Shown here piece by piece: positions 17,664 to 25,180 of a stretch of DNA of 64,000 nucleotides. The notes below the pieces were generated by a model. The model was given only the letters and a program-made list of their open reading frames with translations, was not told where the DNA came from and did not search any database. The stretch's first letter is position 1; each line of letters starts with the position of its first letter. The position numbers and the translations under genes are program-made. The DNA comes from JAQSWP01 sp040255215 (lineage in GTDB: Bacteria > Pseudomonadota > Alphaproteobacteria > Reyranellales > JAQSWP01), in contig JBDZUM010000001.1 of the NCBI GenBank assembly GCA_040255215.1, forward strand, positions 1 through 64,000, given 5' to 3'.

Positions 17664-18328
17664 GACAGTTGCGCGAAACCGGCGCCATGCATCTCTCGGC
17701 CGCGCTCGGCATGGCGGAGATCGCCAGCCTGCAGGTCCTTGCTGATCGCATCCTTGGCAAGCGTCCCGGCCATCGCGTCTTCGGCGAACCTGGCATATCC
17801 GCGCTTGCCGTCGGCACGGGATCGCTCGGCAGGATCGCTGCCAGCGCGCTCGGCGCGCGGTCGCGCCCGGTGCGGGCGGTGTTGTTCGACAAGACGCCGA
17901 CGAACAACTGGACCGTACCGTGGCATCAGGACCGCACCATCGCCGTGCGCAAGCGTTGCGAGGTGCCAGGCTATGGGCCGTGGTCGCGCAAGTCCGGGAT
18001 CGATCACGTCGAGCCGCCCTTCGCGATCACGGCCGGCATGGTGACCCTGCGCGCCCATCTCGACGATTGCGACGTGTCGAACGCACCTCTGCTCTACGTG
18101 CCAGGATCGCATCGGCTGGGGAAGATACCGTCCGGCGACGTCGCCGCTCTCGCGCGGCGTCACGGCCACGAAACGTCGCTGGCGCAGGCCGGCGACGTCT
18201 GGCTCTACGCCACGCCGATCGTGCACGGCTCGGAAGCCGCCAACGCGCCGCGCCGCCGCCGTGTGCTGCAGATCGATTATTCGGCGGACGAACTGCCCGC
18301 CGGCCTGGAATGGGCCGGCATCAGCTAA
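17660..18328 (+). CDS. Phytanoyl-CoA dioxygenase-like Fe(II)/2-oxoglutarate oxygenase
   Basis: A 222-aa protein with a jelly-roll iron site: His89 and Asp91 in VPWHQDRTIAVR and His189 in ATPIVHGSEA, followed by a basic segment RRRRVLQIDY that would bind 2-oxoglutarate. This matches the PhyH family, whose bacterial members hydroxylate diverse small molecules. The GTG at 17660 overlaps the GST stop (GTGA) and gives translational coupling; an ATG at 17687 is an alternative that removes nine residues. The two genes may act on the same compound, but nothing identifies it. Confidence 0.82.
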   Translation: MRQLRETGAMHLSAALGMAEIASLQVLADRILGKRPGHRVFGEPGISALAVGTGSLGRIAASALGARSRPVRAVLFDKTPTNNWTVPWHQDRTIAVRKRCEVPGYGPWSRKSGIDHVEPPFAITAGMVTLRAHLDDCDVSNAPLLYVPGSHRLGKIPSGDVAALARRHGHETSLAQAGDVWLYATPIVHGSEAANAPRRRRVLQIDYSADELPAGLEWAGIS

Positions 18329-18331
18329 GTC

Positions 18332-19162
18332 TCACCCCACCCCGAAATACCGGCTCGGCGGCACGCCCAGCGCCTTGCGGAACATCGCTGTGAAGGCCGA
18401 CGGGCTGTCGTAGCCGAGATCGAGCGCCACAGACGTCACCTTCTCGCCCGAGGCCAGCAGCCGCAGCGCCGCCATCAGCCGCGCCTGCTGCCGCCACTGG
18501 CCGAAGCTCGCCCCGGTCTCGCGCCGGAACAGCCGCGCCAGGGTGCGAGTACTGGCCGATGCGGTGCGCGCCAGCTCTTCGAGCGTCAGATCGAGCGACG
18601 GCTCGGCCAGGATCGCCTCGCACACCCGGCGCAGGCGCGCATCCTCCGGCAGCTTCAGATGCAACGGCAGCACCGGCAGCGCGTGCAGCTCGTCGAGCAG
18701 CAGCGCCGCCAGCCGGCCGGCGCGGCTTTCCGCCCGGTAGGAGCGCGGCGCGCGCACCGCCTCCAGCACCAGCTCGCGCAGCAGCGGCGTCACCGCCACC
18801 ACCCGGCACTGCGCCGGCAGCTTCGCCGCTTGCGCCGGCGCAACGTAGACGGTGCGCATGCCGACCGCGCCATGCATCTCGATGCAATGGTCGAGCCCGG
18901 CCGGCAGCCACAGTGCGCGCTGCGGCGGCACCACGAAGCTGCCCTGCTCGGTATCGACATGCATGACGCCCGAGACGGCGAAGGCGAGCTGGGCGCGGCG
19001 ATGGCGATGCCAGCCGGTGCTGGCGCCGTCGCCATAGTCGCTGGCCAGGCCGGTGACCGGCGCCAACCCGCGCGCCTCGCCGGGATGGCCCACTCCACGA
19101 CGGGGAGCCGCCCGCCGGACGGCGGCGGCCGGCTTTGGCCGTTTCGCGATACTTCTTGGCAT
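18332..19162 (-). CDS. AraC-family transcriptional regulator with N-terminal cupin
   Basis: A 276-aa regulator. Residues about 45-125 form a cupin sensor (GWHRHRRAQLAFAVSGVMHV, then VVPPQRALWLPAGLDHCIEM), and residues about 175-270 form two helix-turn-helix motifs ending in ALDLGYDSPSAFTAMFRKALG, the AraC signature. The gene is divergent from an MFS transporter gene with only 54 bases between the starts, which is the classic arrangement of a regulator and the transporter it controls. Its stop is three bases from the convergent dioxygenase stop. Confidence 0.92.
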   Translation of the reverse strand: MPRSIAKRPKPAAAVRRAAPRRGVGHPGEARGLAPVTGLASDYGDGASTGWHRHRRAQLAFAVSGVMHVDTEQGSFVVPPQRALWLPAGLDHCIEMHGAVGMRTVYVAPAQAAKLPAQCRVVAVTPLLRELVLEAVRAPRSYRAESRAGRLAALLLDELHALPVLPLHLKLPEDARLRRVCEAILAEPSLDLTLEELARTASASTRTLARLFRRETGASFGQWRQQARLMAALRLLASGEKVTSVALDLGYDSPSAFTAMFRKALGVPPSRYFGVG

Positions 19163-19166
19163 GACA

Positions 19167-19180
19167 TGGCAAGCCTGCCA
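19167..19180. promoter_or_regulatory. Inverted repeat between divergent AraC and MFS genes
   Basis: TGGCA-AGCC-TGCCA lies in the 54-base spacer between the regulator start (19162) and the transporter start (19217). The place is right for an operator that the AraC protein or RNA polymerase would compete for. Arms are short, so chance occurrence is possible. Confidence 0.35.
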
Positions 19181-19216
19181 CGGCCGCCTCTGCTAGGAAA
19201 GAGGCCGGAGGAAACC

Positions 19217-20449
19217 ATGTCCACTGCCGTCCCCGCCGCGCCCATCGCCGACGTCGCGCCGTCGACCCTGAACCGCCTGCTCAACATGGGCCACTGGCTC
19301 GACCATCTGGCGGTCACCATCTTTCCCGTCGTCGTGCTCGATCTCGCCGGCGTGTTCGGCATGGACTGGAACCGACTGCTGCCCTACTCGATGGGCGGCA
19401 TGATCGCCTTCGGCGCCTTCTCGCTGCCCGCCGGCTGGCTGGGCGATCGCTGGAGCCGGCGCGGCATGATGCTGGCGTTCTTCTTCGGCATCGGCGCGTC
19501 ACTGATCCTGGCCGGCCTCGCGAACTCGCCGCTGCAGCTTGCCGGCGCGCTCACTCTGGTCGGCCTGTTCGCCGCCATCTACCACCCGGTCGGCTTGGCC
19601 ATGCTGGCGATGGAGAGCGGCAATGTCGGCCGCACCCTGGGCGTGAACGGGCTCTACGGCAATCTCGGCATCGCCTTCGCCGCGCTGATCGCCGGCGGGC
19701 TGGTCTGGCTGATCGACTGGCGCGCCGCCTTCATCGCCCCCGGCCTGCTGGCGATGGTACTGGGCGGGCTGTTCTGGCGGCTGGTGCCGGCCGAGATCAG
19801 GGTCGGCGGCCGCAAATCGGTCGCCGCCATTCCGGTCGACCGTGCGCTGGGCCGGCGCATCTTCTTCATCCTCGCCACCACCACCATCGCCGGCGGGCTG
19901 ATCTTCACCGCCACGACGCAATCCATGCCCAAGGTGTTCGAGGAGAATCTCGGCGCCCTGACCGGCACCACCTTCGGCATCGGCGCGCTGATCGCCGGCG
20001 TCTACGTGCTGGCCGCCATCGCCCAGCTGATCGTCGGCAGCCTGATCGACCGCTTCTCGCTGCGCGCCGTGTTCCTGCCGGTGGCGCTGGCCCAGGCGCC
20101 CCTGCTGCTGCTGCTGGGCTGGGCCTCGGACTGGAACCTGCTGCTGCTGGCTTTCGCCGCCATGTTCGCCGTGTTCGGGCAGATCCCGATCAACGACGCC
20201 ATGGTCGCGCGCTACGCCCCGGCCGAATGGCGCGCCCGGGCCTATGCGCTGCGCTACATCATGAGCTTCGGCGCTTCCGCCACCGCCATCCCGATGGTGG
20301 CGTATCTGCACGCCACCGGCGGCGGTTTCACCGGCGTCTTCATCGTGCTGGCAATCTTCGCCACCGGTTCGGGCATCGCCGCCCTGTTCTTCCCCGGCCG
20401 CTCCCGCCTGCTCGCCGTGGCCCAACCGCAGCCGCAGCCGGCGGAATAG
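19217..20449 (+). CDS. MFS transporter, Fsr-like
   Basis: A 410-aa permease with about 12 membrane helices. The loop between helices 2 and 3 (PAGWLGDRWSRRGMM) is the MFS motif, and AIYHPVGLAMLAMES with RTLGVNGLYGNLGIAFA recalls the fosmidomycin-resistance (Fsr) branch of drug exporters. GCCGGAGGAAACC precedes the ATG at 19217; a frame open further upstream overlaps the divergent regulator and is spurious. It is probably an exporter controlled by the adjacent AraC protein, possibly inducible by its substrate. Confidence 0.9.
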   Translation: MSTAVPAAPIADVAPSTLNRLLNMGHWLDHLAVTIFPVVVLDLAGVFGMDWNRLLPYSMGGMIAFGAFSLPAGWLGDRWSRRGMMLAFFFGIGASLILAGLANSPLQLAGALTLVGLFAAIYHPVGLAMLAMESGNVGRTLGVNGLYGNLGIAFAALIAGGLVWLIDWRAAFIAPGLLAMVLGGLFWRLVPAEIRVGGRKSVAAIPVDRALGRRIFFILATTTIAGGLIFTATTQSMPKVFEENLGALTGTTFGIGALIAGVYVLAAIAQLIVGSLIDRFSLRAVFLPVALAQAPLLLLLGWASDWNLLLLAFAAMFAVFGQIPINDAMVARYAPAEWRARAYALRYIMSFGASATAIPMVAYLHATGGGFTGVFIVLAIFATGSGIAALFFPGRSRLLAVAQPQPQPAE

Positions 20450-20468
20450 CCGCCCTCCGGCGATAGCT

Positions 20469-20948
20469 TCACAGGCCGCCGGCGCGGGCCCGACGACGAC
20501 GCCAGCTCGCGGCCGCCACCAGAGAGACGCCCATCAGAATGCCGGCGGGCGGCCCCATCGGCGCGGCGATAATAATCCATCGCGCCAGGGGAATGCCCAG
20601 CGCCATCCCCAATAACGCCACGCCCGTCGCGACCACCAGGGTGCAGATGCCGGCGGCGAAGCCGAAAGCGAATGGCGGAATGCTCTGGCGTTCCGGTTTC
20701 TGCGGTTCGGCGGGATTCCGCCACGCCGCCAGCCGGTCCATCGCATGCATCGCATGTGGTGTGCCGAACGCCGTGAGCGCGCCCAGCAGCAGGCCGGGAA
20801 TGCAGCCGAAGACGATGAACGCCCCGTCGCCGATTCTTTCTTCCAGCCCGGTAGAGCGCGGCAGTCGATCGTTCCAGATCGCCGCCACGAGAACGGCGAA
20901 CGCCATGCCATGCAGCACGAACCACAGGCTCATCCGTCTCTTCGACAT
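20469..20948 (-). CDS. Small polytopic membrane protein M1 (unknown function)
   Basis: A 159-aa protein with four hydrophobic segments and a basic C-terminus RRRRARAGGL. I recognise no family. It is clearly related to the protein at 22786-23250: both have VLHG near the start, a G-LLxGAL segment followed by a short cytoplasmic loop, and PPFAFxFAAG before the third helix. GGAGACCGC precedes the ATG at 20948. The gene is transcribed away from the secreted-protein gene at 21150, and this divergent layout is repeated 2.8 kb downstream, so membrane and secreted partners probably function together. Confidence 0.75.
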   Translation of the reverse strand: MSKRRMSLWFVLHGMAFAVLVAAIWNDRLPRSTGLEERIGDGAFIVFGCIPGLLLGALTAFGTPHAMHAMDRLAAWRNPAEPQKPERQSIPPFAFGFAAGICTLVVATGVALLGMALGIPLARWIIIAAPMGPPAGILMGVSLVAAASWRRRRARAGGL

Positions 20949-21149
20949 GCGGTCTCCGGTTGTATTTCTCTCGATTCGATTGCCGCAAAATGGCGGCATC
21001 AAGGCGATACCCCCGGCCGGCGCCGCAGCTGCCGCCAAACCGCGAGCGGAATCTTCGTCTCCCGCTCCAATGCGCACATGACAACCATGGATTGCTTCAC
21101 GAGTGGCATTCTCGTGCGCTATCCTCGCGGAACCGCCAAGGGAGGCTCC
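20949..21149. repeat. Divergent spacer, copy A of a duplicated promoter region
   Basis: This spacer lies between M1 and the first secreted paralogue and is visibly similar to 23778-23975. Shared blocks include the first 50 or so bases outside M1/M3 (from about 20954 to 21008; ending AAAATGGCGGCATCAAGG here and AAAATGGCGACATCAAGG there), a central CCGCGAGCGGAA, and ACAACCATGGATTGCTTCAC near the secreted gene (one mismatch in the other copy). Both copies end with GGAGGCT and a GTG start. The similarity shows that promoter and flanking gene starts were duplicated as a unit. Confidence 0.8.
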
Positions 21150-22265
21150 GTGTTTCGCGTCCTGCTTGTCCTGCTTCTGCTGCTGCCGTTCAGCGCCATG
21201 GCGGAGGCGCCGCCGGAGCCGCCTGTGGAATATCCCGAGCCGGTGGCGGACGAATACTACTGGGCGATCGTCAACTGGCCGCCCGACCCGCTGCCGGCGC
21301 CCGACCGGGTCATCGCCTGCCCCGACCAGAAGGCCGCCAGGCCTCGCCTGCTGTTCCGCGACTACGTCGAGAGCAGTTTCGTCGGCAATTTGCCGCTGAT
21401 GGACGAATCGGACCAGTTCCAATCCGTCAGGTACCAGAGCGGCGAAATGCTGGCGCTCGGCACCCGTTGGGGCAATTTGTCGGAGCCTCCCAAGGACCCG
21501 CGCGTCTGGGTCGTGCACGTCGACGGCCAGGGCAGAACGAGAAGCAACCTCCTGCGACCGCCCTTGGACTCCGGCGGCGACTGGGAGGTCGACGGTTGGG
21601 TGGATTTCGGTGGCGCCATACGACTGACCGCGCGCGATGCCGAACACGGAAGCTGGACGACGACGCTGGATTCGCGCTTGCGCTCGAAGCGGTGGATACG
21701 CCAGGACCACATGCCTGCGAACGCTTCCTCACGCCCCCCTGTCGAGCTGCCACCCATGCTGCTCGGAGATGAGATCGTCGACTTCATGGGCGCCGACAAC
21801 GAAAAGACGGTCGACTGGTCGGCCCGGCTGACGATTCGATTCGCCGCAAGCAAACCAGAGTCGCTGATTGCCTTCCGCCTGCCGTCGCATGGCTGGACAA
21901 CGGATGGGGCGCCCTCCGATTCGGGAATCACCCTCATTGACGCCTGGTCGCGGCCCGGCGTGCCGGCAAGGGTGTTTCTGCTCCGCAGCATCGGCGATTT
22001 CGAGCGCGGCCGGCTTCTCGATCAGGAGTTCTGGATTCTTCAACCGGACAAGGAACCCCATTGCCGCAAGCTGATCGACGGTTCGACATTGGCGCCGGAC
22101 AGGACCGTCATAACGCGCGGCGCAGCGTTTGAAGACGGCAGTTTGTTGTTCCACGGCTGGGGCTACCGCAGGAACCCGGCCATCGATGCCTCTCTCAACC
22201 GCGTCGTCTGGGTCGGCCATATCGACCGCGAGATCCTCGACGGGCCGCCGAATCCGGCGCGCTGA
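21150..22265 (+). CDS. Secreted protein P1 of a tandem paralogous family (unknown function)
   Basis: A 371-aa exported protein. The GTG at 21150 follows GGGAGG and opens a signal peptide (FRVLLVLLLLLPFSAMAEA); a proline/glutamate-rich linker follows. Conserved with its two neighbours are RPRLLFRDYVES, then DESDQF and MLALGTRW near the N-terminus, and EPHCRKL, DGSLLFHGWG and RVVWVGH at the C-terminus. The mature chain has just two cysteines, Cys57 and Cys305, likely a disulfide closing the domain. Repeated short beta-like segments with DG turns and Trp suggest an all-beta fold, perhaps a propeller; this is inference. I recognise no family. Confidence 0.8.
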   Translation: MFRVLLVLLLLLPFSAMAEAPPEPPVEYPEPVADEYYWAIVNWPPDPLPAPDRVIACPDQKAARPRLLFRDYVESSFVGNLPLMDESDQFQSVRYQSGEMLALGTRWGNLSEPPKDPRVWVVHVDGQGRTRSNLLRPPLDSGGDWEVDGWVDFGGAIRLTARDAEHGSWTTTLDSRLRSKRWIRQDHMPANASSRPPVELPPMLLGDEIVDFMGADNEKTVDWSARLTIRFAASKPESLIAFRLPSHGWTTDGAPSDSGITLIDAWSRPGVPARVFLLRSIGDFERGRLLDQEFWILQPDKEPHCRKLIDGSTLAPDRTVITRGAAFEDGSLLFHGWGYRRNPAIDASLNRVVWVGHIDREILDGPPNPAR

Positions 22266-22327
22266 CGATCGCTTGCGTTGGGGCGACGTCATGACAACCA
22301 TCAGGCTGATGCGCCCGGGCGTTTGGC

Positions 22328-22786
22328 TCACTTCGCGCCGGTCAGGTCGATGACGGTTTGCACGGCGCATATCGCGCCCAGTTCGACCGGCGACAGGCTC
22401 CCCGAGCCGACATAAGCGGCCTCGATGATTTCGTCGTCGGCGATCACGAACAACGGGCGGTCGTTCACGTTGTAGTCGCTGACGTAAGGACCGAAGCCCG
22501 TCATCTCTACGCCGTTGCTGCCACGGACCTTGATCAGAATCTGCCCTTCCTCGCGCGGGCGAAAGGCGATGGCTGTTGTCTTGCCCGGCCCGATCGCAAG
22601 CCGTTCCAGCACGAGATCGTTGTTCAGGATCGCCACGTCCACGGCCTGCGTTCTCGAATTGACGATGGCGCCGGCCCCGACATGGCAGCCGGGCGCGGCC
22701 GCCAGGCAATAGAGACAATACAGGAGCGCCGACCCGCCGAGGAGCCAGAGCGGAACGCCGAAATTCAGCAGCCGGCGCACCGTCAT
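22328..22786 (-). CDS. Membrane-anchored protein, unknown function
   Basis: A 152-aa protein with one N-terminal membrane segment (PLWLLGGSALLYCLYCLAAA) and a soluble remainder that would lie in the periplasm, rich in beta-type sequence (VDVAILNNDLVLERLAIGPG; GQILIKVRGSNG; RPLFVIADDEIIEAAYVG). I recognise no family. It is the last gene of a three-gene reverse operon: its ATG overlaps the stop of the preceding membrane-protein gene by one base (TGATG). Unlike the neighbours it has no second copy in the island. Confidence 0.72.
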   Translation of the reverse strand: MTVRRLLNFGVPLWLLGGSALLYCLYCLAAAPGCHVGAGAIVNSRTQAVDVAILNNDLVLERLAIGPGKTTAIAFRPREEGQILIKVRGSNGVEMTGFGPYVSDYNVNDRPLFVIADDEIIEAAYVGSGSLSPVELGAICAVQTVIDLTGAK

Positions 22787-23250
22787 CAGGTCCGGCAGAC
22801 GCGATCGCGACGACGACGCCGGATCGCGCCCACCGTCAGAGCGATCGCCATCGACAGGCCGGCGAGCGGCCCCATGGCACCGCCACTGGTCACCCACCGC
22901 GACGCCCATTGCTGGTCGAACTGGCGTCCCAGCCATGCGCAGCACAAGGCGATCGCCATGCCGCTTGCGCCCGCTGCGAAGGCGAAAGCGAAGGGCGGCA
23001 ACGCCTCCCGACGAGCGCTTCGCCAATATGCTGCACGGCAAACGCCAAGCGCGGCCAGAGCGCCCATCAGCAACCCGGGCAGCGTCCCAATGGTGAAAAG
23101 CGCCGCCCGCTCGATCCTCTCCGCCCCTTCGGTCCATGCCGGCGCCAGCGCGTAGTCGATCGATGCCACGACAACGCCAGCCGCCAAGCCGTGCAGCACG
23201 AACAACAGGATCATCCGACGTACCGGCATGTCGTTCCCCGCTGTCATCAT
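22786..23250 (-). CDS. Small polytopic membrane protein M2, paralogue of M1
   Basis: A 154-aa protein with four hydrophobic segments, paralogous to M1: VLHGLAAGVVVASI at the first helix, GLLMGALAALG at the second and PPFAFAFAAG before the third, with a basic tail RRRRRDRVCRT. The start at 23250 overlaps the stop of M3 (ATGA), but an internal ATG at 23229 has a better ribosome site (GGGGAA) and would remove seven residues. Function unknown; context ties it to the secreted proteins P1-P3. Confidence 0.73.
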   Translation of the reverse strand: MMTAGNDMPVRRMILLFVLHGLAAGVVVASIDYALAPAWTEGAERIERAALFTIGTLPGLLMGALAALGVCRAAYWRSARREALPPFAFAFAAGASGMAIALCCAWLGRQFDQQWASRWVTSGGAMGPLAGLSMAIALTVGAIRRRRRDRVCRT

Positions 23251-23777
23251 GCCGGCCCCGCCGCCACGCCCCGGATACGGCGCCGGCAATATCGCAGGAA
23301 GGCGCAGGTCCAGAGCGTCGCCGTCATCAGCAATGCCGCCGGAATTGCGGTGGCGGCGGCTCCGCTGGTCAGCATGATCCCCGCCATGATGTCGGAGAGA
23401 ACCGCCGGCCCGAACGGAACGACGACGGTGCGGACGACGCCATTGAGGAACAGGACGAGCGCCAGGATCCACAAAGCCGCGACGAAGGCGAAACCGGCCG
23501 GCGGCAACGGCCGCATTTCGTCGGTCTGGTCGCTGAATCCCAGGCCATGGCGTTGCGCCAGCCGGCCCAATGACATTGCGATAGCCGGCGTGGCGCGCGC
23601 GCACAGACAACCCGCCACGACCATCGGCACGCCGAGAACGGTCAGGACGACAGCCTCCTTGACGTAGGACCAGAAGGTTTCAGGGATGTAGACCGTGATG
23701 CGGACGACCACCATCGCAGCGCCGATCAGGATGTTATGGAGCGCGAACAGGGCTGTCTTGCGGCGCCAACTCACCAT
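23247..23777 (-). CDS. Small polytopic membrane protein M3, distant paralogue
   Basis: A 176-aa protein with about four hydrophobic segments (ALHNILIGAAMVVVRI; VVLTVLGVPMVVAGCLCA; FAFVAALWILALVLFLNGVV; a fourth near residue 140). The LPPAGFAFVAAL segment matches the PPFAFxFAAG motif of M1 and M2, so the three probably share ancestry. CGGAGGCA precedes the ATG at 23777. It heads the reverse operon M3-M2-22328 and diverges from secreted paralogue P2 across spacer copy B, just as M1 diverges from P1 across copy A. Confidence 0.73.
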   Translation of the reverse strand: MVSWRRKTALFALHNILIGAAMVVVRITVYIPETFWSYVKEAVVLTVLGVPMVVAGCLCARATPAIAMSLGRLAQRHGLGFSDQTDEMRPLPPAGFAFVAALWILALVLFLNGVVRTVVVPFGPAVLSDIMAGIMLTSGAAATAIPAALLMTATLWTCAFLRYCRRRIRGVAAGPA

Positions 23778-23975
23778 TGCCTCCGGTTGTACTTCTCTTC
23801 ATTCGATTGCTGTAAAATGGCGACATCAAGGCGATCTCCGGGTTCGGAGCCGATCGGGCGCGCCGACCGCGAGCGGAACCGCTATTCCTCTCTTGAATGC
23901 GCTTGCCACAACCATTGATTGCTTCACCCTGGATATTCTCGGGCTATATGCTTGCGAGTTGTCCATGGAGGCTTC
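23778..23975. repeat. Divergent spacer, copy B of the duplicated promoter region
   Basis: The counterpart of 20949-21149, between M3 and P2. The block from about 23782 to 23836 and the segment ACAACCATTGATTGCTTCAC before the secreted gene match copy A with scattered differences, while the middle has diverged and differs in length. A GGAGGCT ribosome site and GTG start are retained in both copies. Confidence 0.8.
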
Positions 23976-25169
23976 GTGCGCCGCGTCCTGCTCCTCCTGC
24001 TTCTGCTGCTGCCGCTCGGCGCCAAGGCGCAAGCGCCGGCGGGCCCTCCGCCGACCTATGGCCAGCTCGTCGTTTGCGCCGACAGCGATCCGATCACGCC
24101 GCGTCTCCTCTTCCGCGACCATATCGCCAGCGGTTTCGGCGGGACGCTGCTGACTGCCGACAGATCGGACCAGTTCCAGACCGTCGACCGCCGTGCGGAC
24201 GGTCGAATGCTGGCGCTGGGATCGCGCTGGGCCAATGACGAGGGTGGTCCCGGTCGGGAGCGCGTCTGGATCGTCCTCGACGATGGCGGGGGAAGCGTGC
24301 GCCGCGCGCTCGTGAGCCCGCCAGCGCCGGGACCGGTCGGCGGCTGGGAAATCCGCGGCGGATTCGCCGCGAATGGCGGCGCTATTCTGGTCGCCTGGGC
24401 GGACGGCCGCGGCGTCTGGTGGACGGCGCTCGACCGCAACATGCGGATCCGGCCGTGGCGTCGGCTTGACCTGCCGGCCGACACGACGCCGGCCCATGTC
24501 GGGATCGACCCTCGACAACTCGTTCTATCCGGTGCGCTGCCGGCCGGCAGCATCGGGCCTGGCGGGACCTTCAGAGCCGTTTACGACCTGGCAGGACGGC
24601 GCCTGTCGTTGGTTGCCAGAGAACCCTATTCGACGCCTTACGAGCCCGCGCCGCCCGACGACGCTGCGGCCGGACACGCCGGCCCGGCGTATCGTTCCGA
24701 TCGCATCGCCGGATGGGAAGGGGCCGAGAACGAGAAGGATGGCGAATGGTCGGCGCTGGTCGACCTGCGAGCGACCGGGGACGCCGGCGAAACCACGCTC
24801 GCCTTTCGCCTGCCAGCGCATGGCTGGCGATCGGCCGAAGGCGTCGCCGCCGATTCGTCGATCACGCTTCGCCCCCTGCAAGGGCGGCCGGGGGCGCCGC
24901 CGCGCCTGCTCCTCCATCGCAGCATCGGCGATTTCGACATCGGCAGGTTTCTCGCCGACGAATACTGGATCCTCCAGCCAACGGCAGAACCGCATTGCCG
25001 CAAGCTGGACGTCCGGACGACGCTCGGCCGCGACCGCGCCTACGCGACGCGCGCCGAACCGCAACCCGACGGCGGCATCCTGCTCCATGGCTGGGGCTTC
25101 AGCGCAGGACAACCGCCGTCGCGCGACCGCGTCGTGTGGATCGGCTATGTCGTTCTTCAACTTCACTGA
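23976..25169 (+). CDS. Secreted protein P2 of the tandem paralogous family
   Basis: A 397-aa exported protein. The GTG at 23976 after GGAGG starts a leucine-rich signal peptide (VLLLLLLLLPLGAKAQA). It shares with P1 the segments PRLLFRDHIASGF, RSDQFQTV, MLALGSRWA, the tail block ILQPTAEPHCRKL, and DRVVWIGY. The mature protein has two cysteines, Cys34 and Cys341, at the positions matching P1. Between them are many Trp/DG-turn segments of beta character. It is followed 11 bases later by P3, so P2 and P3 form an operon. A TTG-initiated extension upstream to 23919 is less likely because it would mask the signal peptide. Confidence 0.8.
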   Translation: MRRVLLLLLLLLPLGAKAQAPAGPPPTYGQLVVCADSDPITPRLLFRDHIASGFGGTLLTADRSDQFQTVDRRADGRMLALGSRWANDEGGPGRERVWIVLDDGGGSVRRALVSPPAPGPVGGWEIRGGFAANGGAILVAWADGRGVWWTALDRNMRIRPWRRLDLPADTTPAHVGIDPRQLVLSGALPAGSIGPGGTFRAVYDLAGRRLSLVAREPYSTPYEPAPPDDAAAGHAGPAYRSDRIAGWEGAENEKDGEWSALVDLRATGDAGETTLAFRLPAHGWRSAEGVAADSSITLRPLQGRPGAPPRLLLHRSIGDFDIGRFLADEYWILQPTAEPHCRKLDVRTTLGRDRAYATRAEPQPDGGILLHGWGFSAGQPPSRDRVVWIGYVVLQLH

Positions 25170-25180
25170 AGGCCGATCGG

